Origin: Gnetum montanum | Lineage: Eukaryota > Streptophyta > Gnetopsida > Gnetales > Gnetaceae | Assembly (NCBI GenBank): GCA_015680685.1 | Contig: MNCI01000273.1 | Location: 92,324 to 156,323, forward strand | DNA: 64,000 nucleotides | Direction of reading: 5' to 3' | Shown here: in pieces, positions 22,901 to 34,200 of the stretch | How positions within the stretch are numbered: position 1 is the first letter of the stretch | Layout of the letters: each line of letters starts with the position of its first letter | Program-made: the position numbers and the translations under genes | The notes under the pieces: model-generated | What the model saw: only the letters and a program-made list of their open reading frames with translations | What the model was told of the DNA's origin: nothing | Databases searched by the model: none

Positions 22901-23420
22901 TTGAGATATATTCTTGAAGGTTAATAGAATTAATATCTAAATAGCTTTGTTCTAACTATCAAATGATGTTGTAAAATTATCAAAAAATACATAATGGATT
23001 TATCAATTGCTTCCACATTTCCATTAGTAAGCCTTGGACATCATAGAATAAAAACAAAGATCACATAGCATCCATTTACATCATTTTGAGAAAATAAAAG
23101 TCAACGAATATACTACGTATATAAAATAATCATGCTTTCATCAACTACATTATATGAGATGGTTTTAACATTAGGATGGACTATAAAACATCATACATAC
23201 TTCCAAAAAAAGCATAGGTCTTCACTAGAAATCATAATGTAGAAAAATTTTCATGGGTAAATATTATAGATAACATAGAATATACAAATCGAAAGAAATG
23301 TGCTATTCATTATAACAATATTGCATTCTAAAGTTTATGCTGATTAGTATTGCCTCAACATATTTCATGCAATTTATGCTAGTTACCATAAATACATTTA
23401 ATGCTATGCAACATAAATAC
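22901..23420 (-). other. Decayed sequence between RT of G and copy D
   Basis: AT-rich with no recognisable domain. It continues on the far side of D at 30993. Confidence 0.4.
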
Positions 23421-23425
23421 AATGT
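23421..23425. repeat. Target-site duplication of copy D, left
   Basis: AATGT, identical to 30988-30992. Confidence 0.95.
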
Positions 23426-24302
23426 TGATGAGTCATGATTTGATCTACTTTGATATCGAATATCCAATATCGGAGCCTCGATATTGGATACCTGATATTG
23501 GAGCTCAAGAAGCGATGTCGATATTCAATATCATCTCCTTTGTGCCATCCTTTAAATACAACACTTGGGGACATAGTTAGTTTTAGTTTTTGATAGCCTT
23601 TCTTAGATTTCTAAATTTAAGTTCCAGTATTCCCAATGCATGTTTGCAATGTGATTTTTGTGATTGTATGACATCCTTATTCGAGTGCGATGTACTTGGA
23701 TACTTAACATGATTGGAAATAAAGATAGAGATTACCTCCATCATTACAACATCCACTTAGATTCATTATTTATTTAATTATTTAATTATTTAATTATTTA
23801 TTATCTTATTTAGTTAATGCTTCTATTTATTTCTATTTACTATTCTTGTCATTAAGCAAAATGAGTACAACCTAATCACAAGCACTTAAGTGTAATTACT
23901 TGGTACCCTAGCAGTGTATCATTTGGCAAGCTTAGTGACATATGCTTGGTAATCCTAGTAGTAGGCTCACAAAGTCCAAGGTGTGTGTGGATGATTAAGA
24001 ATAATTACTCATCTCACGTAGGCTAGTTTAGACTTTACTTTCCATTGTTACTTAGCTTAACTAATTAATCTCTTTATTGTCATTAGGTGTAGCATAGAGT
24101 TAAACAACATCATCATATGCCTCACTTTGGACTAAACCATACATAATAAAGCTACAACTAGTTCATGTGGAAATACAACAAACTATGATTAGAGCATAAT
24201 GATTTAGATGCACAACTAGTCCCATCAATGAAATTTGACCAAATCATGCATGGACACTTGTGATTTGTATGGTTGAACATAAGGATACCTTGCTACTCAT
24301 CA
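23426..24302 (+). repeat. 5' LTR of copy D
   Basis: 877 bases from TGATGAGTC to ACTCATCA. Palindromes here are mostly ATATC/GATATT variants (23450-23545). The TATA position reads TTTAAATA (23551-23558), a changed form. TTAATTAT units lie at about 23765-23805. Confidence 0.95.
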
Positions 24303-24303
24303 T

Positions 24304-24321
24304 TGGCATCATTACTAGGGA
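24304..24321 (+). other. Primer binding site of copy D
   Basis: TGGCATCATTACTAGGGA. It differs from the B site at five positions, each C-to-T or G-to-A. Confidence 0.8.
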
Positions 24322-24427
24322 TGATGCTAGTTATCTAGATTAGTTATATTACACATAATCACTATAAATTCACTAACAATCTATCTTTTAGAAAATATTA
24401 AATCATAGACATCATTAATTAAAAACA

Positions 24428-26816
24428 ATGTCTCTTTCACAAGGAAGTGATAATACATTATACGGTGAGAACATCCATTGGAGAAATAAAGAACTATATG
24501 TTGAAGAAATTAGAGTAACCAACCTTATGCAAAGGTTTCATATATTCATGAGCATCCTAACAACACTCAAAGACCACATTCACCTAAGATAGACAACCTT
24601 GGAGGAGATGAAGTAAGTCGTGGATAGGGAAAGGCCTCAAGGCCTAGGACCTCCTTGAAATCTAGAAAGGATAAATCATAGGACCATGGGAAACATCATA
24701 GAAGCCATGTCATCCCTCCTTGTTTCTCATCTTCCTTTTCCCCCTTTGCATCTAGGTCTAGTGAAGATGAACATAGGTATATAGGTAGAGCTTCACTATG
24801 GGGTCAAGATAAAAAAAAATGGAATATGCAAAAATACTCAAGGTCATTAACATGAACAAAGGAAAAATCATTGTAATCAATCAAATAGAAACCTTCATTA
24901 CAACATGATCGATGATGATGAACCATTTTTGGCCACTACAAGCCTAATGTAGATCACAAAGGTAGTTAAGATCTCTCACAGGCATCGCAAAGAGAGTCAC
25001 CTACCTAGGCTTGATATGAATAATATTCTTAATTTTGTAGGAGGCTATGATTCAAATCCACAACATCATTTACAAGTCTTCTATGATGCCTGTATCTCCA
25101 AAAAAATTGAAAGTGGGTGGCAAAAGCTCAAGCTTTTTCCTAGGATACTAATTGATAGAGTTGAAGTGTGGTATAGATCATTGAAACCAAATTCAATCAA
25201 ATGGTGGTCCAAAATGGTAGAAATTTTCAACAAGAAATACAAACCTATGCAACGGTGTCAAACCTGAGGAGACAGATCCAAGGATGGAAGTGGACATGTC
25301 CTTAGATAGATATTATTCCTTATTTAATATATGACCATGTCATGATTTCTTTAAGGAAAGGAAACTTTTCCACATCATAGATGGACTTCATAATGAAATA
25401 AGGGAGACCCTTGGGATATATGTCCTAGGTCAATTATATGAGCTATGAACCGATTAGATCTAAGAGTAAATCAAGTATGTGGCAAAAGAAGAAGGAGAAA
25501 TATGCAAATGGGAGAATGTTGAGAAAAATCATTGGGACCCACCTCTCCAAAAGAAGAAGGTCCATATCTATGGTAAGGAGAAAGAGACTGCTCTTGATCA
25601 GGTAATCCTGTAACAAACCTTAACAATACAAAAGTCTATTGATGGACTTGAAGCAAAGTTTAATAGGATGTGAGAAGGGATATATGAAAATGTTACAACT
25701 CTCATAGAGATGGTAGAGGAGAAGTTAGTGCAAACCAAACTAGGAGATCGTTATAAATAGAGGCCACAATACCACAAAGTAGCTAGGAACACTTTTTCCA
25801 TGTAGGAAAAATGGTTGAGAAAAGTGAGGTTATAGACTCAAACACAAACAAAGGCAATGGATGTGATATCTACATATATGACCATCCAAAGGGTCATTTC
25901 CTGATCTTGTTGCATCTACATGAGTATTGGGTAGGTGCATTAAATCTAAAGTATGTACAGAAGCACATGCCCAAGAGATTTCCTTTTTCACATAGTAATG
26001 ATAGATAGTTCCACAACTAATCGTACAATCCAAAGGGGACTTATTACCAACCTCAACACTATCATCAACTACTATGGTAAGAAGCATAGCCATGGGGGAG
26101 GCCACCACCAAACAAGCCCCATTCTTCCTATCAGTCAAAACCCCACACGTATTATGTTCAACACCCTATTTCTCCAACTAGATGTATGTCCTCCATGTCA
26201 AATCACTAATACCACTCTCTTGAGTACCATCAACCCATGACATCCCCTAAGGGATCACCACCTCATGCCTCTTACCATCAATTCTACCCTCGATATTTTC
26301 ATACTCCACCTCATCACACATCACCGCTGGTAGCATAGGAAGGTTTGGAATCACACTATGAACTAATGAATATCACTTATGCTACAAATGTGCATAGAAA
26401 TGTTTATGCGAGTAGATTCCCATCAAAAAATTGGAAACATGCTTTCTTTAGGAAGGGATGTGGGTAGAAGTAAAACACCCATGAACTAACCACATCATCC
26501 AAACTAGCACAATGCCAATTTGGTGCAATGCCTCCCTTGTCACCACCATCATCCTCTAATCTCACACAAGGACCACCATCCACTATTACTCCAATCCCAA
26601 ACCTAAGCAATGAATCTAAAAATTTGAGAAGAAAAATTAATCCATGCATACCATATCATGATCAAGGATGTAATCATGAGTTAGAAATTCATAATGTTAG
26701 CACACCTTTTACTCTGATCTATCATACATTTAATAATCAAGTGTGTGATCAACGATTTGTCTATAAAACCATTACAACACCAATAGACACCCAGTGGCTT
26801 GGAAATGAATGATTAC
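24428..26816 (+). pseudogene. Decayed gag of copy D
   Basis: ATG at 24428 opens MSLSQGSDNTLYGENIHW. The first stop falls within about 60 codons and several more follow. The retrotransposon gag core is best seen at 25016-25267: FVGGYDSNPQHHLQVFYDAC, then LKLFPRILIDRVEVWYRSL and a WWSKMVEIFNKKY end. Later parts match B and C: KGNGCDIYIYDHPKGH near 25855, and a Pro/Ser/Thr-rich part near 26100-26640. The tail at 26735-26816 (CDQRFVYKTITTPIDTQWL) matches copy A closely. The protease domain found in B and C is absent between the Pro-rich part and this tail. It is inactive by stops and frameshifts. Confidence 0.75.
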
Positions 26817-28600
26817 CAATGTTTTACACATGCATAGATCCTATCTATCTACTTATTAATCCTTGTCATGGCCAAATGTTTAGTCATGGGGGTCACCCCC
26901 CATTCTAATATTCAAGATTCATACATGCTTTTCATCTTTTTTTAACATTTTTTTATCATTTTCTTATTTCTTGATATAATGTTTCTATTCCTTTCAACTT
27001 TTTCTATATTTTCTTTTCATTTTCTTTGTTACATAATCTCACTCGCAAATAAAATGATGATGTAGCCCATTGAGCTAAGGTTTTCTTTATGTTTTCAAGT
27101 CATAAGTGACTAATTAGTTAGATAGTGAGCCACATCATCCATCCACCCATTTCATTAATAAAGAGATTCTAACCATGGTTATAAAGATATTCTTTTCCAT
27201 CATCAAAACTAAAAATAAATTCATAATCATTATGCCTAGACTAAAAAGTGAAGAACCAAGGGGGAATGTAAAGGGTGTGACATCAAGGGGATTTGTGGAT
27301 TCTCTTTGACCACTTTTGTATGTTTTACCATGATTGCTAAGGCTGTAATTATATCCTTGTAGATCTAAGAAAAAATGGAAGTCAAAATGAACTAAATGGG
27401 CACTAAATAAATTTCTAAAGGTCCCACTAGAAAGATATGTACCCATGCCTAAAGGTTGGTCGCTTCTCAAAACATGTTAAAATAATAATAATAATAAAAT
27501 CATGTGCCATTACTAAAGTCCTCCCTTGGAAAAAACACCAAGTGATGCTACTTCTTCCAACTATGGTAGTCTTATGGTTGTCAGCTGAAGTGATGAAACA
27601 ATGCGATGTCATTGACATGTGGTTTGAACTTGGTTTGAATCTTTGAAATAAGGGCTAACAGTTATTTAACCATTAATAGCACATAAGGATTCATTATGAC
27701 TTTGGTAAGATACCTCATGTCCCAATTTCTACAATCCTTTCTATAGTCCATCTCATCTTGTTGTCCCTATGATCCTAACTTATGGTTTTGTATAACATAG
27801 GGTTATTTCCTCACCTTGGTGGTTTTAACATGTGTGTTTTGTTTCATGGGTATGTGTTGCATTCAACTCATTCAATTCCGGCAGGCATTTTTAGGTGTAG
27901 TTACACAAGGGAATTATGGGATTAAGCCTACTTTGGGGAGGACCCACTTGTGTAAATATTGTAACTTGTACCTCTTTGACATAGCTGCATCACTCTTTAC
28001 CTTCCATGTGCATTATTGTTAAATTCCATGCTTTCCATTATCATGTAATAATTCTATTCCATAACATTGATATAATACCCAATTTCTTTCACTGTTCAAA
28101 AATTTCAACATCGATGACTCCATATTCTACCACCTTCAATGCCTTCATATGATTTTCTACTTATCCTAGAACTATGGCCCTAACCTCAAACCTTCCAACT
28201 AATCCTAGAGCTTCATTCTCCATGCTCAGTTCCCTCATTAAATGCACTTTCATGGACCTTGATATCGTGTCAACCTCAACATAAAACACACAATATTGGG
28301 TTGCAAAAAACCTATATATATGATTCCCATGATGTCCAAACTCCATTCTCATCATTTGCAACTAGGGGAGTTTTTCAAATTTTCTTTCATGACTTGTAGC
28401 TCCATGCAAACTACTTCCACTTGGGATATCTTGCTCACTACTGCTCTGATTCTTGTACTATTTGAACCTAGAATGTTTGACTTAGTTGTGGAAGGGTGCT
28501 TGTGTAAAAAACTCATTCCATGTTTTCAAAGTTTTCTATCACCCAAAAGGTATTAAAATGGTAAGAAGGTTAAAAACCTCAAGTGTTATAATGATAAATC
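26817..28600 (+). other. 3' non-coding region of copy D
   Basis: Collinear with the complement of B 8156-9900. Shared blocks include CACATCATCCATCCACCC near 27130 and GGGGAGGACCCACTTG near 27935. The T-rich stretch at 26930-27010 is a worn form of the GTAAAACAAAAAT minisatellite. An AAT microsatellite lies at 27480-27497. No conserved gene. Confidence 0.6.
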
Positions 28601-28720
28601 AATCATATTAATGCTAGAAACATTAATTTTTTCTATCCAAGGAACCGTAATCTTTACAAAAAATCATACAGAAGCAAAAAGGAACCAATTACGAAGGGTC
28701 ATAAACATGGAAAGTTGGTC

Positions 28721-29917
28721 ATGGCTGAGGTCAGGGCAAAACATGTGGAAGCAAAAGTGCAATGGTTGCAACAAGAGTTGGCTACTCTAGGAGCTAAAGG
28801 ATGGGACCCTACTTGATTTGTTGTGCTTGACGAGTAAGATTGATTTAGAACAAGGCTACTGGAAAAATTACTTAAAGAAAACAAAGACACTAAGTAGGAA
28901 AAGAAGAAGGTGGTTTGAAATGCCTCTATTGCAAATGCACAAACTCATGCTCATAAAAAGGCATTGATGATTACCTAGAAAGAGAATAAATCACTTGTTG
29001 TAGAGAAATCAAGGTTGACCACCATTGAAAAATAAAAGAATATTTTGGAAGAAAGTGTCTATCAGTTGAGAGAATAGCTAATGAGGATCAACCAGAATAT
29101 CATCAGATTAGCCAAGGAAAATAGAACTCTCTCAATGGAGGAGGGACGTACCATTTGACAAAAGTCTATAATTGAAATAGGCACATGGAAGAATGAGGCT
29201 AAAAAGCATAAGAATATGAAAGAACACTTCCAAGACAAAGTATGCATGTACAAGAAGATTAATAAAAATGAAATAAAAATGGCCAAAGCCCACATTGGAT
29301 CCATATCAATGCAAAATATTAATAGGTAGGCCATCATGGATAGTTATGCCTTGGTCCATCAAGCTGAAGTGAAGAACAAAGACCTACAAATGAAGGAATT
29401 GAAAGAATACATGGCATTGGCTAACCTTAGATATGCCAACCTTACCATGCTAATAGTAGGTTGGCCTAGAAGTGAGCTGAAGAAACAATTAGTAACCACC
29501 TATGCATTATACAAGAAAGAGTTTGTAGGCAGAAAAATTGTTTTGTAGAAACTCCATGTTGCAAACTTAGAACTTCAAGTGGTTAATTCCTAATACCATG
29601 TATAAGAGGATCTTGCTTTAGACCTAGATAGGAGACTCACAAATTATCATGAATTCAAGAAAATGATCAAGACATTTGAAGAGGAGAGATGGTAATTTGT
29701 AGCCTAGAACATGAAGGCTAATAAAATGTTTCTGCAACTACCATGCCCTTGCGATGTACTAATGCTAGAACACATTAATTTAGTAGCCTGGATAGTGAAA
29801 AATTAAAGGATGAAAGAGGAGAAGTTTTAGGTGCTCCTCAACTATTACAAGTTTCAGAGGCCTAGCGATAAATGGAAGTAACTAATGGAGGAGCCACCAC
29901 CTCTAGGAACTACATGA
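28721..29917 (+). pseudogene. Decayed extra frame of copy D, coiled-coil protein
   Basis: From ATG 28721 a single reading frame runs 398 codons to a TGA at 29915-29917 with no frameshift but 18 internal stops. Fourteen are TAA/TAG and four TGA, all explainable as C-to-T or G-to-A changes of Gln, Arg or Trp codons. Composition is rich in Lys, Glu, Leu, Ala and Met, with long helical stretches such as VEAKVQWLQQELATLGAKG, AEVKNKDLQMKELKEYMA and LKKQLVTTYALYKKEF. The end is PPPLGTT. The frame stays open upstream into a basic segment (KKSYRSKKEPITKGHKHGKL). The block is absent from A, B and C at this position. It may be an element-specific extra gene or captured host sequence; I do not recognise the protein. 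Confidence 0.55.
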
Positions 29918-30096
29918 GCTTCCCTAATTTTGTGTCTTGTAATATTGTGTTCTAATTTTTGTAAAAACACCACTATGACATGTAAGAGTACATTTGGTTG
30001 TTTCTTTGTTTGAGTTAATCAATAATTTCATATCTTCATAATATTTTGTAAAAAACTTGTTCCTCATTTTGTTTAACTCAAGGATGAGTTTTCATT

Positions 30097-30110
30097 CAGT
30101 CGTGGGGGTA
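30097..30110 (+). other. Polypurine tract of copy D
   Basis: CAGTCGTGGGGGTA directly before the 3' LTR. Confidence 0.8.
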
Positions 30111-30987
30111 TGATGAATTATGATTTGATCTAATTTAATATCAGATATTTGATATCATAACCTTGATATCAAATACCTGATATCAGAGCCCATGAAGCAA
30201 TGTTTGATATTTGATATTGTCTCCTTTATGCTGGCCTATAAATATAACACTTGGGTGCACAACTAAGACATAGTTTAGTTTTAGTTTTTGATAGCCTTTC
30301 TTACATTTCTAAATTTAAGTTTCATTATTTCCAATGCATGCTTGCAATGTGATATTTATGATTATACAACATCCATATTTTAGTGTGACATACTTGGACA
30401 TGTTACATAACTGGAAATAAAGATCGTGATTACCTCCATCACTGTAGCATCAACTTAGATTCATTATTGATTTAATTGTTTAATTATTTAATTGTTTACT
30501 ATCTTCTTTAGTTAATGCTTCCATTTATTACTATTTACTATTCCTATCATTAAGTGGAATGAGTACAACTTAATCACGAGAACTTAAGTGTAATTACTTG
30601 GTAACCTAGTAGTGTATCGTTTGGCAAGCCTAGTGATGTATGCTTGGTAATCCCAGTGGTAGTCTAACAAAGTCCAAGGTGTGTGTGAGAAATTAAGAAT
30701 GAATGCTCATTACACATAGGCTAGTTTAAAATTTACTTTCCATCATTACTTAGCTTAATTAATTAATCTCTTTATTGTCATTAGGAGTAGCATAGAGTTC
30801 AAAAACATCATCATATGCCTCACTTTAGACTAAACCATACCACTAGTCCAAGTGGGAAGACAAAAAACTATGATTAGAGCATAATGATTTAGATGCAAAA
30901 CTAGTCCCATCCACAAAATTCAATTGGATTATGCATGAATGCTTGTGATTTGTATAGTTGGACATAGGGGTACCTTGTTGCTCATCA
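30111..30987 (+). repeat. 3' LTR of copy D
   Basis: 877 bases, TGATGAATT to GCTCATCA. The TATA box TATAAATA is intact at 30237-30244, downstream of GATATC palindromes at 30140-30220. Confidence 0.95.
30237..30244 (+). promoter_or_regulatory. TATA box of the D 3' LTR
   Basis: TATAAATA within GGCCTATAAATATAACAC; the matching site in the 5' LTR is mutated. Confidence 0.6.
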
Positions 30988-30992
30988 AATGT
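30988..30992. repeat. Target-site duplication of copy D, right
   Basis: AATGT, followed by GAAGGAT. Confidence 0.95.
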
Positions 30993-31217
30993 GAAGGATG
31001 GTTTACATAGGGTAGTGTGAAAGTAATATAGAGGTTTTCACATTGGGTAGCATAAAAGAAATATGAAAGTATTTTATGCATAGTAGAGAATCTTTCCTCT
31101 TTCTAGCATCAACACAATGTAAAGAATTTTATGCAAGGTATGAGTAAGAAAGTAGGATTTAAAAGGAAAACCATAGGTCAATGATCATTACTTTTACATA
31201 TTCAATAACAAAAGAAT

Positions 31218-34200
31218 GACATCAAAGGTAAGGAAAGTGATGGATGCTAACAAGATGAAAAGAAAAAATATAAGATCTAGTAATATAATGAAGGAGGCAT
31301 GTGATGTGAATGTAATGATCTAGGAAATGTTGCTAGACACTAGGGCCAATTTGCTAGAGATTTCATTATCCACTAGATTCCTACTAACCATTTTTTTGTG
31401 ATTTTGGATTTTCTTGTCATAGTTTTCTAGTTTTACTTTTGGTTGAATTCCATTTTATGCCATTGTGTAGTCCTAGCATGAGATAGTTTGCATGAAAAAT
31501 GTTTGTGATTATTCTTTCCATAAGTTCACATTAGGCCTTAGCATGTAATTATTTATACTACAATTTCTATTTCACACTAAACTTAATTTTCCCTAGAGTA
31601 TTTTCATTTGCATGCTAAATATTTGCTGAAATGTTAATGTATATTCTAGTGTTTCTTTTTGTTTTCATGTTATTGTTGTTTTTTCAGGTTGATGCATAGG
31701 TTACACTAGCACTTAGTCAAAAATATGTTGGTAGGCATAAACTTAGCATTATCCAAATTTCATGCTATCAACTTGTTTGACACTAATGTTGTGATCTTAT
31801 CTAAAATACACTATTTTTATACTTTATGCTAAGCTATAGTAGATATGCTAAATTTTATTATTTTTAGTCTTCTATCACTTTTTATGCTGATAATTGTTTC
31901 CAACATAAAATATGTTAGGAAATTTTTTGTTCTATATTAGATTTGTTTCTACTCTATCCAAATTGTACTCTCATGTTGCATTTTTATTTTACAATGTTCT
32001 TATTTATACATTTTTGTAACTCTATACTTTATTATTATGATGGTATGATTTAAGTTAGAAACACTTGAGGTTGTAGGTCATTTCATAAGAAGACTTTAGA
32101 AGTTGTTGAGTTGTTTGGCATTCTGTGATTTATGGGAATCATGGTGTTGATTTGTCCTATCCCTAATATGACTATTAACAACAATACACAAGTGTGGTTT
32201 AATCTTGAAGAAGCTAAATTTCTATGTTATCTACTTAAGAACTTTAGTATGATCCTTTGGTCACATCTAATTGTGAAAATAATGGGTATGATATTTGAGA
32301 TCATCCTTTTTGGGGCTTCCAACTATGTTTTATAGTATATGCAAGATGAGGATTTTTTTTTTGAATCATGTTAGAGTACTAGGGAAGGTCATATCAATCT
32401 CTAGTTTGAAAATTATCTAAGATTTGGCAAGAGGATATGTATATTAGCTTCAATGTAAATGATATGGTTTCTCTAATCTAGAAGACTTTCAAATGGTTTT
32501 GTAATCCACCAGTGCATGCCTACTTGGTTGGTGTGTAAGTTTATTCATAACATGAATACTATATATTACTTAAATAATATCTAAGGCTACATGGTTTGAT
32601 ACTATGCATGTTCTATAGTTATAGGCTCAAGAAAGACAAACCTTTTCTAGTGGATGAAACTTTGATTTTTATGTAGATAACATTGGATGAATTTTCTTAA
32701 AGTGACAATATCAAAATTTAGATAGTGATCCAAATTGAGTCTAAAATAGAAAACTATAAGAAACAATACTTCTAATTATACCAAAGATGTATCAATGCAG
32801 GCTTTGTTCATGAACTTTGGAAGTATCCTAATTTTGACATAAAAATCTTATTCCTAATAAAGACATCATAATCAAATGAAGAAATATGGTAAGTAACCTA
32901 TAGTTTGGCTTCCCATTGATTTATTGACCCATAAGCATGGCTAAATGGTTGTGCTTTTCTAGACATTATAAGGAAAACTACTATCATTGTCATTGAATTA
33001 GGCCATGCTAAGAAGAAATTCCTACTCAAATGGGATGAAGTTGACAAATATTAAGAATGTTTAACCAATTTTTCCCTTGTAGAAGTGATGGAGAAAATGG
33101 TTTAATACTATGCATGATCTATAGTTGTAGGGTTAACAAAGAAAAACCTTTTCTAGTGGATGATACTTTGATTTTTGTGCAAATAGCATTAGATGAATTT
33201 TCTTAAGATGATAATATCAGAGTTTAGATAGCAATCCAAATTGTATTTGATATAGAAGACTATAAGAAATAGTACTTGCAATTGTACCAAAGATTTATCG
33301 ATGCACGCTTTTGTCATGAACTTTGGAAGTATCCTAATGTTTACATAGAAATATTGTACCTAGTAAAGATATCATAATTGATGAAAAAATATGATGAGTA
33401 ACCTATAGTTTGGCTACCCATTGATTGATTGACTCATATGCATAACTAAAAGTTTGTACATTTCTAGACTTTATAATGGAAACTACTATCATTATTGTTG
33501 CATTAGGCTATACTAAGAGAAAATTCCTACTCCAATGGAAGGAAGTTGATAAATCTTAAGAATAGTTAACCAATTTGACACCTGTAGAAGTGAGGAAGAA
33601 AAAGGTTAAAAGTAAGCTATTTGATTTGTTCATGGTGCTAAGTCTTTCTATGTCATTGGTTGAAATGATTATTATATGGATTCACTCAATGGTGTAGGCT
33701 CAGAATTTTGCATGTGAGTCCATAGTTTGCTAGTTGTGCAAAAAATTAGCAAGTATATATTTTGCAAATTGTTTTATGTGCCTTAGTATGATGTTAATGT
33801 GGTAGATTGAGGAGACAAGAAGTTAGTAAAAAGAGGCATCATAAAGGTGTAGCTAAAATTCCTTCCAAGTGGGTAGTTGTTGTTGAAAATGTGCTAGGAT
33901 TAGATAATCAATGGGGTTTACATTCTATTTTATGCCAAGGCCTTTTCCATACTACTTTCTTTATGCAAGAGCATAGGCATGCAACAAGAATGGATTATGA
34001 AAACGGCCATATCTAATGAAACAAACTTCATTTGTGCTATTGTATTAATCATAGAGCTTTGAAGAGAAATTCAAAAACTTCATGAAAAGGCAACTTTAGT
34101 TTACGATGTAGATACAATTTGCCTTTTTCATCTACTATCTAGGGATGTCTATAGAGTTCCTAGTTGTTAAGCATAATAAGACATGGATTGAGAGGGATAC

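Larger units (their letters stand above)
23426..30987 (+). mobile_element. R1 copy D: non-autonomous LTR element with extra coiled-coil frame
   Basis: Complete structure on the plus strand: LTRs of 877 bases each, PBS, polypurine tract and a perfect AATGT duplication. It is nested in the Tat element G. The internal 5808 bases contain decayed gag, a gag tail without the protease segment, about 1.7 kb of 3' non-coding sequence shared with A and B, and a unique block of about 1.3 kb with a decayed coiled-coil frame. No pol domain is present. The PBS has five transitions relative to B, so the copy is old, yet its ends and duplication are intact. Confidence 0.95.

Noticed and set aside
23765-23805. 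TTAATTAT repeat as an independent AT-rich element
   Set aside because: Found in both D LTRs (also 30466-30500), so it is part of the LTR.
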